Assembly: GCA_016794565.1 (NCBI GenBank)
Contig: JAEUHQ010000204.1
Location: 1 to 33,367, forward strand
Source: Planctomycetota bacterium
Lineage (GTDB): Bacteria > Planctomycetota > UBA1135 > UBA2386
Direction of reading: 5' to 3'
Length of the DNA: 33,367 bases
Position 1 is the stretch's first letter, and each line of letters starts with the position of its first letter. The notes beneath the pieces were generated by a model, which was not told where the DNA came from, made no database searches, and was given only the letters and a program-made list of their open reading frames with translations. The position numbers and the translations under genes are program-made. Below are positions 8,938 to 17,454 of the stretch, one piece after another.

Positions 8938-10158
8938 ATGGCGAAGATCACCATGACGAAGAGCGGGCTGTCCGTGCCCGCGAACCCGACCATCCCGTTC
9001 ATCGAAGGCGACGGCACCGGCCCCGACATCTGGCGCGCCAGCGTGCGTGTGATGGACGCGGCCGTGGCGAAGGCGTACGGCGGCAAGAGGAAGATCGAGT
9101 GGATGCCCGTTCTCGCCGGCGAGAGCGCGTTCGAGAAGACGAAGAACTGGCTTCCCGACGAGACGGTCGCCGCCTTCCGCGACTACCTGGTCGGCATCAA
9201 GGGGCCGCTGACGACGCCGGTCGGCGGCGGCATCCGGAGCCTCAACGTCGCGCTGCGGCAGATGCTCGACCTCTACGTCTGCCTGCGACCGGTGCGCTGG
9301 TTCAGGGGTGTGCCGTCGCCGGTGAAGGAGCCGCACAAGACCGACATGGTGATCTTCCGTGAGAACACGGAGGACATCTACGCGGGCATCGAGTTCCAGG
9401 AGGGAACCGACGAGTGCAAGAAGTTCCGGTCGCTGCTGCACGAGCACTTCCCGAAGCAGTTCGGCAAGGTCCGCTTCCCCGAGACAACGGGCTTCGGCAT
9501 CAAGCCGGTCTCGCGCGAAGGCACCGAACGCCTCGTCCGCGCGACGATCGACTACGCGATCGCGAACGGTCGCGACTCGGTGACGCTCGTGCACAAGGGC
9601 AACATCATGAAGTTCACCGAGGGCGCGTTCCGCGACTGGGGCTACGCACTCGCGAAGAAGGAGTACGGCGCCAAGGACCTCGATGGCGGCCCGTGGCAGG
9701 TGATCGAGAAGGGCGGCAAGAAGATCGTCGTGAAGGACGTGATCGCCGACGCCTTCCTGCAGCAGATCCTGTTGCGTCCCGCGGAGTACTCGGTCATCGC
9801 GACGCTCAACCTGAACGGCGACTACATCAGCGACGCGCTCGCCGCGCAGGTGGGCGGCATCGGCATCGCACCCGGTGGCAACATCAACTACGTCACCGGC
9901 CACGCGGTGTTCGAGGCGACGCACGGCACCGCGCCGAAGTACGCCAACCAGGACAAGGTGAACCCCGGCTCGGTCATCCTGAGCGGCGAGATGATGTTCC
10001 GCTACATGGGCTGGAACGAGGCCGCCGACCTGATCGTGAAGGGAATGGACGGCGCCATCGGCAAGAAGCAGGTGACGTACGACTTCGCGCGTCTCATGGA
10101 CGGCGTGAAGGAGATCAAGTGCTCGCAGTTCGGCGACGCGATCATCGCGTCGATGTGA
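8938..10158 (+). CDS. icd: NADP-dependent isocitrate dehydrogenase
   Basis: A 406-residue cytoplasmic enzyme of the TCA cycle that oxidatively decarboxylates isocitrate to 2-oxoglutarate with NADP. The ATG at 8938 gives [10 protein letters not shown] and a length close to the 416 residues of the E. coli enzyme. The substrate site is intact: S101, N103, R107 and R117 line up with E. coli S113, N115, R119 and R129 ([13 protein letters not shown], then CLRPVR). S101 is the position phosphorylated by AceK in E. coli; no aceK is in the window. The [17 protein letters not shown] stretch has the Lys-Tyr pair that marks NADP specificity. A strong hairpin follows the stop. Confidence 0.97.
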   Translation: MAKITMTKSGLSVPANPTIPFIEGDGTGPDIWRASVRVMDAAVAKAYGGKRKIEWMPVLAGESAFEKTKNWLPDETVAAFRDYLVGIKGPLTTPVGGGIRSLNVALRQMLDLYVCLRPVRWFRGVPSPVKEPHKTDMVIFRENTEDIYAGIEFQEGTDECKKFRSLLHEHFPKQFGKVRFPETTGFGIKPVSREGTERLVRATIDYAIANGRDSVTLVHKGNIMKFTEGAFRDWGYALAKKEYGAKDLDGGPWQVIEKGGKKIVVKDVIADAFLQQILLRPAEYSVIATLNLNGDYISDALAAQVGGIGIAPGGNINYVTGHAVFEATHGTAPKYANQDKVNPGSVILSGEMMFRYMGWNEAADLIVKGMDGAIGKKQVTYDFARLMDGVKEIKCSQFGDAIIASM

Positions 10159-10171
10159 ACGCGACCTCGCG

Positions 10172-10194
10172 CGGGCCGGCGAGCTGCCGGCCCG
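10172..10194 (+). terminator. Hairpin after icd (possible terminator)
   Basis: A perfect 9-bp inverted repeat (cgggccggc / gccggcccg) with a 5-base loop starts 14 bases after the icd stop. There is no T run, so it is either a strong RNA hairpin protecting the icd 3' end or part of a non-canonical terminator. It also lies 63 bp before the sigma-fusion start, so it separates the two transcripts. Confidence 0.6.
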
Positions 10195-10256
10195 ATCGCC
10201 GGGATCCCCGAGGATCCTGAATCACGTCGGCGCGCACCGTTGTCCTGGTGTCCGTG

Positions 10257-12530
10257 ATGAGCAGCCCCCTCGACGCCGACGGACTCGAGCAGGTCATGCG
10301 CCACGAGCGCGGCCTGCGGCGGCTGGCGGCGGAACTGCTCGCCGATCCCGCGGACGTCGACGATGCGGTGCAGCATGCGTTGACCCAGGCTGCGCTCGGC
10401 CGACGCCGCGCCGGGACGCCGCTGCTGCCGTTCCTGCGCACGGTCCTGCGCCGGCACGCGAGCAACCTGCGCAAGCTCGCCCGGCGTCGCCGATCGCACG
10501 AGGCCGACGTGGCTGCGCGACCGGATCCACCCACGCCCGAGGACTTCGTCGCGCGCGAGCAGCTCCGCCGCCGCGTTGCCGATGCCGTGCACGCGCTGCC
10601 GGAACCCTACCGGGTCACTGTCCGGCTGCGGTGGTTCGAGGACCTCGACAACGAGGCCGTCGCGGCGCGGACGGGAGTGCCCGTCGCGACCGTTCGCACG
10701 CGCCTGCACCGTGCGCACACCATGCTCGCCGAGCGGCTCGATCGCGAGTACGGCAGTCGCCGCGCGTGGGCTCCGTTGGCGCTGCCGCTCGGCGGTGCGG
10801 TCGGTGCGACCGCGGTCACCGTCGCCTCCGGAATCGCCATGAAGAAGACGCTGCTCGCCCTCGCCGTCCTGGTGCCGATCGTGTTCGCGTTCTCCCTCCG
10901 GCCGGGCGCCGTCGCGGTGCCGGTCGACACTTCGGCGAGCGAGCCGTCGCTCGTGGTCGCGAGCGGGGAAGCGGCGGCAGGCGCGTCCGAGCGACAGGCG
11001 GCAGCGGTCGGCAAGGCTCCGGCCGCGGCGCCATCGCGGCTCGTCGTTCGCTTCGCCGACGGCCGCCCGGCCGGCGGTCTCGACGTCTGGTGGTGCGCCG
11101 ACGATGCGTCGCGTCCGGTGTGGACGCGCCGCGTCGATCCGACCCGCGATCGCGAGATCGCGCCCGGCGCGGCCGCCGAGTTCGGCGTCATGCCACCCGA
11201 CTTCGCGATGACCGACGGCGACGGCGGCGTGTTGCTGCCCGCGGAGCGGTCGGAGGCCGCGGTGGTCTGCGTGCGTTTCGCGGCGGACCAGTGCTTCGCC
11301 GCACCCCGCCCGTCCGACGGGAGCCCGTTCGTTCTGCCGGCCCTCGGCGAAGTCGAAGTCGCGGTGCGCGGTGCGCCCGCGGGCAGCCGTTGGTCCGTGA
11401 TCGCGACGCCGGCCGTGAAGGAGCCGGACGGTGGCACGTCGGGCTACGGGGGGCTGCGTCAGAACTTGGATGGGCCGACGGCCGGTGTGGTGTGTCGCCG
11501 CGAACACGAGTTCGTCGTCGACGCCGCCGATCGCCTTCGTGTGCTCGTACCGCTCGGCGTCTTCGCGACGTTCGCGATCGAGGGGCACGGCTTCGAGGTC
11601 CGGATCCCGGGCGGCGACGGACCGTCGCGGACCGTGGAGGCGCCCGCGCTGGTCGAGGCCGGATTCGTGCGGCCGCTCGCGGTGCTCCGCGCGGTCGTGC
11701 AGGACGACGACGGGCGCGAAGTCGACGTCTCGGGCCGCTGCTGGCTTCGCGCCGACCGGACAACCGGCGTGCACGTCGCGACCGGGCCGGAGCCCGACAC
11801 GTCGTGGTCGGAACAACAGCAGTCGCTCGCCGCGGGCAGCGTGACGTTCGATCGCGTCCCGCTGCGCGAAGGTGGGTCCTACGAACTGACGATCCTGTTC
11901 GACGACGACACCTGGCTCGGGCGATGCATCCGCTTCGCGCCGGTCGGCGGAGTGCACCGCGTCGTGTTCCGTCGCGACGAGGCGCTGAGGCCGATGATCT
12001 GGTCGCTCGGCGACCTCCCCGCGGAGACGGACGTGAGCGTCGCGATCGAGACCGCCGAAGGCACTCTCGAAGGCGTGCAGCCGCGCAGGATGCTCTACAG
12101 CGCCACGGTGCCGATGTTCGCCCGGCGCGGGAACCGGATCGGGCTCGCGATGATGCCGCGCGACTGGCGTGCGGCGTGGATCGTCGCCGCGAACGGGCGC
12201 GTCGGTTCCGTGGCTCGCGGCGCGGATGCGGAGAGTGTCGTCGCGTGGCTGCCGTCCGCACAGCCGCGCACCGTCGACGTCGCGCAGCTCTACCGTGACC
12301 ACGGCGACCGCGAACTCATGGCGGCGTGGCTCCAGGTCGAACTGCCCCTCTCGGACGGCAAGACCGTGTGGTGGCTCGTCGCGACGCACCGCCGGTTCCA
12401 CCGCAGCGAAGCGCCGCCGCCCGTCTGGCGCGACCTCCTGCTACCGGCGGCGGCGCGGTGTCGGCTCCTGTTGCACGCCGGCGACGATCCCGAGACGGGC
12501 TTTGGCCCGCCGGTCGAGATCCCGCTCTGA
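10257..12530 (+). CDS. ECF-type sigma factor fused to a membrane anchor and large extracytoplasmic domain
   Basis: A 757-residue protein from the ATG at 10257 (a GTG at 10248 adds three residues). Residues ~14-75 match sigma-70 region 2, with a charged RRHASNLRKLARRRR end. Region 4 lies at ~103-160: LPEPYRVTVRLRWFEDLDNEAVAARTGVP is sigma4, and VATVRTRLHRAHTMLAERL is the recognition helix. After an Ala/Gly-rich stretch comes a positively charged then hydrophobic run (KKTLLALAVLVPIVFAF, ~196-212), which would make one transmembrane helix. The remaining ~540 residues contain no family I recognise; they are beta-rich, with a possible carboxypeptidase-regulatory-like strand at ~245-260. I infer a membrane-bound sigma factor that senses a signal outside the cytoplasm. 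No anti-sigma gene is next to it. Confidence 0.85.
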   Translation: MSSPLDADGLEQVMRHERGLRRLAAELLADPADVDDAVQHALTQAALGRRRAGTPLLPFLRTVLRRHASNLRKLARRRRSHEADVAARPDPPTPEDFVAREQLRRRVADAVHALPEPYRVTVRLRWFEDLDNEAVAARTGVPVATVRTRLHRAHTMLAERLDREYGSRRAWAPLALPLGGAVGATAVTVASGIAMKKTLLALAVLVPIVFAFSLRPGAVAVPVDTSASEPSLVVASGEAAAGASERQAAAVGKAPAAAPSRLVVRFADGRPAGGLDVWWCADDASRPVWTRRVDPTRDREIAPGAAAEFGVMPPDFAMTDGDGGVLLPAERSEAAVVCVRFAADQCFAAPRPSDGSPFVLPALGEVEVAVRGAPAGSRWSVIATPAVKEPDGGTSGYGGLRQNLDGPTAGVVCRREHEFVVDAADRLRVLVPLGVFATFAIEGHGFEVRIPGGDGPSRTVEAPALVEAGFVRPLAVLRAVVQDDDGREVDVSGRCWLRADRTTGVHVATGPEPDTSWSEQQQSLAAGSVTFDRVPLREGGSYELTILFDDDTWLGRCIRFAPVGGVHRVVFRRDEALRPMIWSLGDLPAETDVSVAIETAEGTLEGVQPRRMLYSATVPMFARRGNRIGLAMMPRDWRAAWIVAANGRVGSVARGADAESVVAWLPSAQPRTVDVAQLYRDHGDRELMAAWLQVELPLSDGKTVWWLVATHRRFHRSEAPPPVWRDLLLPAAARCRLLLHAGDDPETGFGPPVEIPL

Positions 12531-12535
12531 CGCGA

Positions 12536-15500
12536 TCACAAGCCGACGGTGAGCGCCACGCCGTTCGAAGTGATCAGGCCATTCGTGTTCGCGCCGGGCG
12601 CGAACGCCAGTGTCTGCGTCGTCACAGCCAGCCCCATCCACGTCGGGTCGTTCGGGATCGTCCAGACGTCGACGCCGGTGCCCGCATTCGCGATCACGAC
12701 GTGCAGGAGTTCGGTGCCCGAGTAGAGGAAGCAGCCCGGCATGTTCGCGATCGAGAGTTCGATGCCCGGGTCGTAGCGCGTCACGCTGATGATCTGGATG
12801 CCGAGGGCGCTTGCCGGCGTGAAGTTCGTCGTCGTCAGCGTCATCGACTGACCGAGCTGCGGCAGCGACGTCGTGAGGGTGAGAGGCGGCGTGTTGTCGG
12901 CGCCGGTGTGCAGTCCGCCGGCCAGTGCCGCGGAGAGATTCACGCTGCCGAGGTCGTCGTTCGGCGCGGTCGCCGCGAACCCCACGACCCACGCGCTGCC
13001 CGACGCGACCATCGTCGACCACACGGTCGTGACGTTGCCGGTCGCGACGTCGAACTGCATCTGCCAGCGGTTCGCCGCCGTCGTGTTGTAGCTGTAGACG
13101 TTGTCCCACGTGAGGTAGGCGATCGAGCCGATCTGCTCGAACTTGACCTTGCCGGAGCCGGCCGCGTCCGGGTTGAAGTCGTGCCAGCAACCCCAGCGCG
13201 GCTGCGTCGACGCGAGCCACTCGGCCGCCGTCGGCGACCAGTCGTTGCCGTTGCCCGCAGCGGCCGACACGAAGCCGTTCGCGCAGACGACGAGCGAGGT
13301 GGTCGTGCCGCCGGGGAAGGGGAACGCACCGCTCAGATTCACGGTGGCCTCCCCGTCGTCGGTCAGCGCGAGCTGCACAGCGGCGCCCGTCGGCGCGACG
13401 AACGTGCCGCCGGACGTCACGTCGTAGCGGTTGCCGTTGCGGATCATGCGCATGCCGGAGTTCGCGAGGTCGAAGCCGGCGGCGGTGAAGGACTCGTAGA
13501 AGGCCTTCGACAGGTGGTAGCAGCCCGTCCCGAACGGCGCTGTCGCAGCGACGACGCCGCCCGGTCCGGAGACATCGAGGCTGAACGTGCCCGTCGCGCC
13601 GTTGTAGCCGCCGACGCGCACGTACCAGGTTCCCGGCGTGATCGCGGCGGAAACCGAGGACTGCACGCTGCACGTGTCGTCGTTGCACGCGGCGCTCGTC
13701 AGCGCGCTGCACGAACCCGAGAGGATCTGGATCGTGGTGTCCCACGTCGCGAGGCCGCACGTCTGGATCGTCAGCGTGCCCGCCGTCTGCGTCTGGTACG
13801 TGAACCACACGTCCTTCGCGCCAGAGCCGCACGCCCAGGACGGGGACGACGTCAGTGCGCCTACCGTCGTGAACGGGCCGTTGACGCCGTTGGCGAGCGG
13901 GATCGCGTTCGCGCAGAGGTCGTTCGGCACCGGGCTCGTCTGGCCCGGGTACGGCAGCGAGTGCTGGTCGCACGCCCAGACGAGGTCCGCCCAGTGCGGC
14001 GTGTGGTTGGCGAGGTTGCCGTCGTCGTCGTCCGCGACGAAGACTTCGAGCACCGCCGCCTGCTGGTCGGTCGCGTCGGCGACGATCGAGCCGAGCACGA
14101 TGTCGTTCGTGATCGCGATCGCCGACGGCCGATTGCCGAGCGTGGTCGCGAGGTGGTCGCGCAGCTTCCACGCGAAACCCATGAACGACTGGCCCTGCGT
14201 GTGCACGCCGCCGCTGGCCGGATACTGCGTCGCGTTGTTGCCGTTGCGGATGCCGACGCCCGCGGTCGAGAAGCCGCTGCCGAGGATCGGGCTGTCGGCG
14301 AGGTAGAACGCGAGTGTGTCGCCCCATGCCTCGCTGAGCCCGTCTACCTGCGAGATGCCGCCGTAGCGGTCGTCGAGCCCGTGGCCCCACTCGTGCGCGA
14401 CGATCGTGGAGAAGGCCGTGTTGTTGCAGCCGCCGCCGGTCGCGTAGAAGTTGATCGTGTTGCCGGAGTAGTAGGCGTTGCACGTGTTCGCGATGTTCAC
14501 CGTCGGCACGACGTTGTCAGCCGTCGCGAGCTGCGGGCTGTTGCCGAGGATCGACCGCGCGAACTCGTTCGTCTTGTCCGTCCACCACGAGACCGTCGTG
14601 TGCGCGGCTTCCTCCGCCGATGCGCCCGACGTCAGCAGCTGGATCGTCGTCGCGACGCCCGGGTTGACGGTGAACGAGCCGCCCGGCGCGTTGCCGCCCG
14701 ACATCGCGGCGTGGTGACGACCGTTCAGGGCGCCGACCGTGATCGTGACCGGTGAAGCGATGTTGATCGTGAACTGACCGTTCTGGTCGGTCGTCACCGT
14801 GCCTGCTCCGGGCACGGACAACTCGAGCCCCGGCAGCGGCGCGTTCACGAGTGCGCTGAAGCCGTCGAGTCCGGTGCGCGTCCATCCCTTCACGGTCACG
14901 GTCGTGAGAACGGGCAGCACCACCGAATCGGGCGCCGGGCGGATGCGCAGCGGGCAGTCGGCGAGCCCGCACTCGTGTTTGTCGCTCTGGAAGCCGAGCA
15001 TCGCGGTCGTCTGTGCATCGATGTAGCAGCGGCCGATCGGACCCTGGCCGTCGCGGTCGACGTTGCTGATCGCGATCTCCCACGCGAGCCGCGGCGTCTC
15101 GGGTTGCGCACTGTGCACGTCGCCCCAGATCACGAGGCGCGGGGCGGCGACGTTCGCGGGCTGCGGCACTCCGGTCGGCACCAGTGCGAGCGACTGCCAG
15201 GCGACGGCGAGCGCGGTCTCTTCGGCGATGGCGGGCGTGACGGCGAAGTCGTCGGGCAGTTGCCACGCCGTGCTCCCGAACATCGGCACGCGTCCGCGCA
15301 TGTTGACGCGCACGTCGACGCGACCGCCGATCACCGGCACGCCGCGGAAGTACTGGTCGAACACGAACGACCACGTGCGCCCCATCCGGCTGCCGATCAC
15401 TTCGCGGAACTCCGAGTCGCCGAGTCGCAGCAGATCGGCGCGGTCGCGCATCAGCTGGTGGGCGTGGCGGCGCGCTTCTTCGATCGTGTTCGTCCGCCAG

Positions 15501-15742
15501 TCGGCGAGTGCGATGCCACTGCCCCAGATCGCGCGCGGCGTGCCCGTCGCGGCGCACCACTCGACCGCCCAGGCGCCGCCGTCCTGCGCGAGGAACTCCT
15601 GCCACGGCGCGCCTTGGTAGAACGCCGCCAGCTGGTTCTGTGCTGGAGACCGACCCTTCGAAGCGGGGTCCTGGGCCGACGTGAGGGCCGACAGGGCGAG
15701 CAACGAGACGAGAGCGAACGACGTCGTGACGGCGTGGGCCAT
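12536..15742 (-). CDS. Secreted M36 (fungalysin-like) zinc metallopeptidase with PPC and C-terminal beta module
   Basis: A 1068-residue exported protein. It begins with a signal peptide (MAHAVTTSFALVSLLALSALTSAQ, cleavage likely after ALTSA). A long N-terminal FTP-type propeptide region at ~30-250 (FEIVGSRMGRTWSF-like strands) is expected for M36. The active site is HEWGH at 450-454, with E471 in GLSEAWGD as the likely third zinc ligand. A Cys-containing carboxypeptidase-regulatory-like beta unit lies at ~285-345. A PPC-like unit (NDLCANAIPL, ~625-745) and an FGTGC beta domain follow, ending in the shared C-terminal module (MPGC...SNGVALTVG). It probably digests protein outside the cell or in the periplasm. 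It is tail-to-tail with the sigma fusion (5 bp) and divergent from the peroxidase gene. Confidence 0.88.
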   Translation of the reverse strand: MAHAVTTSFALVSLLALSALTSAQDPASKGRSPAQNQLAAFYQGAPWQEFLAQDGGAWAVEWCAATGTPRAIWGSGIALADWRTNTIEEARRHAHQLMRDRADLLRLGDSEFREVIGSRMGRTWSFVFDQYFRGVPVIGGRVDVRVNMRGRVPMFGSTAWQLPDDFAVTPAIAEETALAVAWQSLALVPTGVPQPANVAAPRLVIWGDVHSAQPETPRLAWEIAISNVDRDGQGPIGRCYIDAQTTAMLGFQSDKHECGLADCPLRIRPAPDSVVLPVLTTVTVKGWTRTGLDGFSALVNAPLPGLELSVPGAGTVTTDQNGQFTINIASPVTITVGALNGRHHAAMSGGNAPGGSFTVNPGVATTIQLLTSGASAEEAAHTTVSWWTDKTNEFARSILGNSPQLATADNVVPTVNIANTCNAYYSGNTINFYATGGGCNNTAFSTIVAHEWGHGLDDRYGGISQVDGLSEAWGDTLAFYLADSPILGSGFSTAGVGIRNGNNATQYPASGGVHTQGQSFMGFAWKLRDHLATTLGNRPSAIAITNDIVLGSIVADATDQQAAVLEVFVADDDDGNLANHTPHWADLVWACDQHSLPYPGQTSPVPNDLCANAIPLANGVNGPFTTVGALTSSPSWACGSGAKDVWFTYQTQTAGTLTIQTCGLATWDTTIQILSGSCSALTSAACNDDTCSVQSSVSAAITPGTWYVRVGGYNGATGTFSLDVSGPGGVVAATAPFGTGCYHLSKAFYESFTAAGFDLANSGMRMIRNGNRYDVTSGGTFVAPTGAAVQLALTDDGEATVNLSGAFPFPGGTTTSLVVCANGFVSAAAGNGNDWSPTAAEWLASTQPRWGCWHDFNPDAAGSGKVKFEQIGSIAYLTWDNVYSYNTTAANRWQMQFDVATGNVTTVWSTMVASGSAWVVGFAATAPNDDLGSVNLSAALAGGLHTGADNTPPLTLTTSLPQLGQSMTLTTTNFTPASALGIQIISVTRYDPGIELSIANMPGCFLYSGTELLHVVIANAGTGVDVWTIPNDPTWMGLAVTTQTLAFAPGANTNGLITSNGVALTVGL

Positions 15743-15892
15743 GGTGCGTAGGGCGGCGCCGCTCGGGGGGTGCGTCGGCGCGGTGCGGTGGGGACGAGGA
15801 CCGAGATGTGCGTCGGACGTTGGAAGTTTGCCGCAGGTGCCGTGCGGTCGGGGAAATCGTGCGGGTCACGACACGCGAGGTAGCCTGCGAGC

Positions 15893-17044
15893 ATGGGTCG
15901 CCGCGCCGTCGCCTCGTTCGCATCGCTGCTGGTCGTGATGGCGATCGCGGCATGCGGCACATCGCCGCCGCCCGCGGCCGACGCCACCGGTGGGCTGCGC
16001 GCCGCGTATTCGGGGCCACGTGCGACGTGGCCTGCGCCGACCATCGATCCCGGCGTCGCGTTCGTCGAACTCGGCCGCCTCGAGCGCCCCGCACCTCCCG
16101 CGGACCCGCGTCGCGCCGCGCGGGTGGAACTCGGCCGGACGTTGTTCTTCGACGCGCGGCTGTCCGGTCCCGGCCAGATGGCGTGTGCGTCGTGCCACGA
16201 CGCCGAACTCGGCTGGGGCGACGGGCGTGCGACCAGCTTCGGGCACGGCTTCCAGCCGCTCGCGCGCAACGCACCGTCGATCCTGAACGCGGGGCTCGCC
16301 ACGCACTTCTTCTGGGACGGCCGCGCGCAGAGTCTCGAGGATCAGGCTCTCGCGGTGTTCGAGAACCAGAGCGAGATGCACGCGAGCACGGGGCATGTCG
16401 TCGCGACGTTGCAGCGCAGCGCCGGCTATCGCGAACGCTTCGCCGCGGCGTTCGGCGATCCCGAGCCCACGATCGAGCACACGCTGGCGGCGATCGCGGA
16501 CTTCGAGCGCACGATCGCGAGCGACGGCTCGAGCGACTTCGATCGTTTCCTCGCGGGTGACCGCGGCGCGCTCTCCGACGCGGCTGTACGCGGGCTCCAC
16601 CTGTTCCGCACGAAGGCGCGCTGCGCGAACTGCCACCACGGCCCGCTCTTGTCCGACGGCGGCTTCCACGACGTCGGGCTGTCCTTCTACGGGCGGAAGC
16701 TGCAGGACCTCGGGCGCTACGCAGTGACGAAGGACCCCGCGGACGTCGGTCGCTTCAAGACGCCGTCGCTGCGCAACGTCGTGCGCAACGCGCCCTACAT
16801 GCACAATGGGCTCTTCGACCTCGACGGCGTGATCAACATGTACTCGGCCGGGATGGCGACGCCGAAGCGCAAGCCGGAACAGGCGAACGATCCGCTGTTC
16901 CCGACGAAGTCCCCGCTGCTGCGCGAGCTGGGGTTGTCGTCCGACGAGAAGGCCGACTTGCGGGCCTTCCTCGAGTCGTTGACGGAGCGGCGGCGGCGCG
17001 TGCGCCCGCCGGAGATGCCCGCGCTCGGCGAGAGCGCGCGCTGA
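15893..17044 (+). CDS. Di-haem cytochrome c peroxidase / MauG-family lipoprotein
   Basis: A 383-residue exported protein. The N-terminus is a lipoprotein signal with lipobox IAAC at C21, so the mature protein is probably membrane-tethered. Two haem c sites are visible: C98-x-x-C101-H102 (CASCH) and C244-x-x-C247-H248 (CANCH). Segments such as ELGRTLFFDARLS, FWDGRAQSLEDQA, FKTPSLRNVVRNAPYMHNG and LRAFLESLT are characteristic of bacterial cytochrome c peroxidases, which reduce H2O2 with cytochrome c electrons; MauG-like relatives act on protein side chains instead. The ATG at 15893 gives the expected signal peptide. It ends 6 bp from the convergent SWIB gene. Confidence 0.92.
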   Translation: MGRRAVASFASLLVVMAIAACGTSPPPAADATGGLRAAYSGPRATWPAPTIDPGVAFVELGRLERPAPPADPRRAARVELGRTLFFDARLSGPGQMACASCHDAELGWGDGRATSFGHGFQPLARNAPSILNAGLATHFFWDGRAQSLEDQALAVFENQSEMHASTGHVVATLQRSAGYRERFAAAFGDPEPTIEHTLAAIADFERTIASDGSSDFDRFLAGDRGALSDAAVRGLHLFRTKARCANCHHGPLLSDGGFHDVGLSFYGRKLQDLGRYAVTKDPADVGRFKTPSLRNVVRNAPYMHNGLFDLDGVINMYSAGMATPKRKPEQANDPLFPTKSPLLRELGLSSDEKADLRAFLESLTERRRRVRPPEMPALGESAR

Positions 17045-17050
17045 ACGGCG

Positions 17051-17332
17051 TCAGGCCTTGATGTGCGCCGACACGAGCTTGGTCATCTCGAACATCGTGA
17101 CCTTGCTCTTGCCGCCGAACACCGCCTTCAACGCGGCGTCGGCGTTGATGTCGGTCTTGACCTTCGTGTCCTGCAGACCGTTCTTCTTGATGTACTCCCA
17201 CAGCTTCTTGGTGATCTCGCTGCGGGGCATCGGCTTGTCGCCGACGACCGCGGCCAGCACCGCATCGGGCTGAACGGGCTTCATCAACGCGGGGTTGGGC
17301 TTCTTCGTCTTCTTCGGGCTGTCGGCGCTCAT
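17051..17332 (-). CDS. Stand-alone SWIB/MDM2-domain protein
   Basis: A 93-residue protein made of one SWIB domain after a short Lys-rich tail (SPKKTKKPNP). Diagnostic stretches are LAAVVGDKPMPRSEITKKLW, EYIKKNGLQD and VFGGKSKVTMFEMTKLVSAH. SWIB domains are known from eukaryotic chromatin remodelling subunits; stand-alone copies occur in Chlamydiae and Planctomycetes, where a role in DNA condensation or transcription has been suggested but not proven widely. The ATG at 17332 is the first start that fits the domain; the frame stays open upstream only as a shadow of the antisense of other genes. It is separate from, and downstream of, the peptidase gene (122 bp gap). Confidence 0.93.
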   Translation of the reverse strand: MSADSPKKTKKPNPALMKPVQPDAVLAAVVGDKPMPRSEITKKLWEYIKKNGLQDTKVKTDINADAALKAVFGGKSKVTMFEMTKLVSAHIKA

Positions 17333-17454
17333 TTCGAGTCGATGGGTTTGACGTGAAACCGGGCCAGGAGTCGCTCCCGTTCCGGTGCCGGGAACAGTCG
17401 CGCCCCGGCCGTCATTCGTCCACTGCCACGTCGACAAAGCCCAGCCGCGCGCGA

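Noticed and set aside
12326..14755. Long open frame antisense to the M36 peptidase
   Set aside because: Arg/Val/Asp-rich without domains. It is a shadow caused by high GC on the opposite strand of a clear peptidase.
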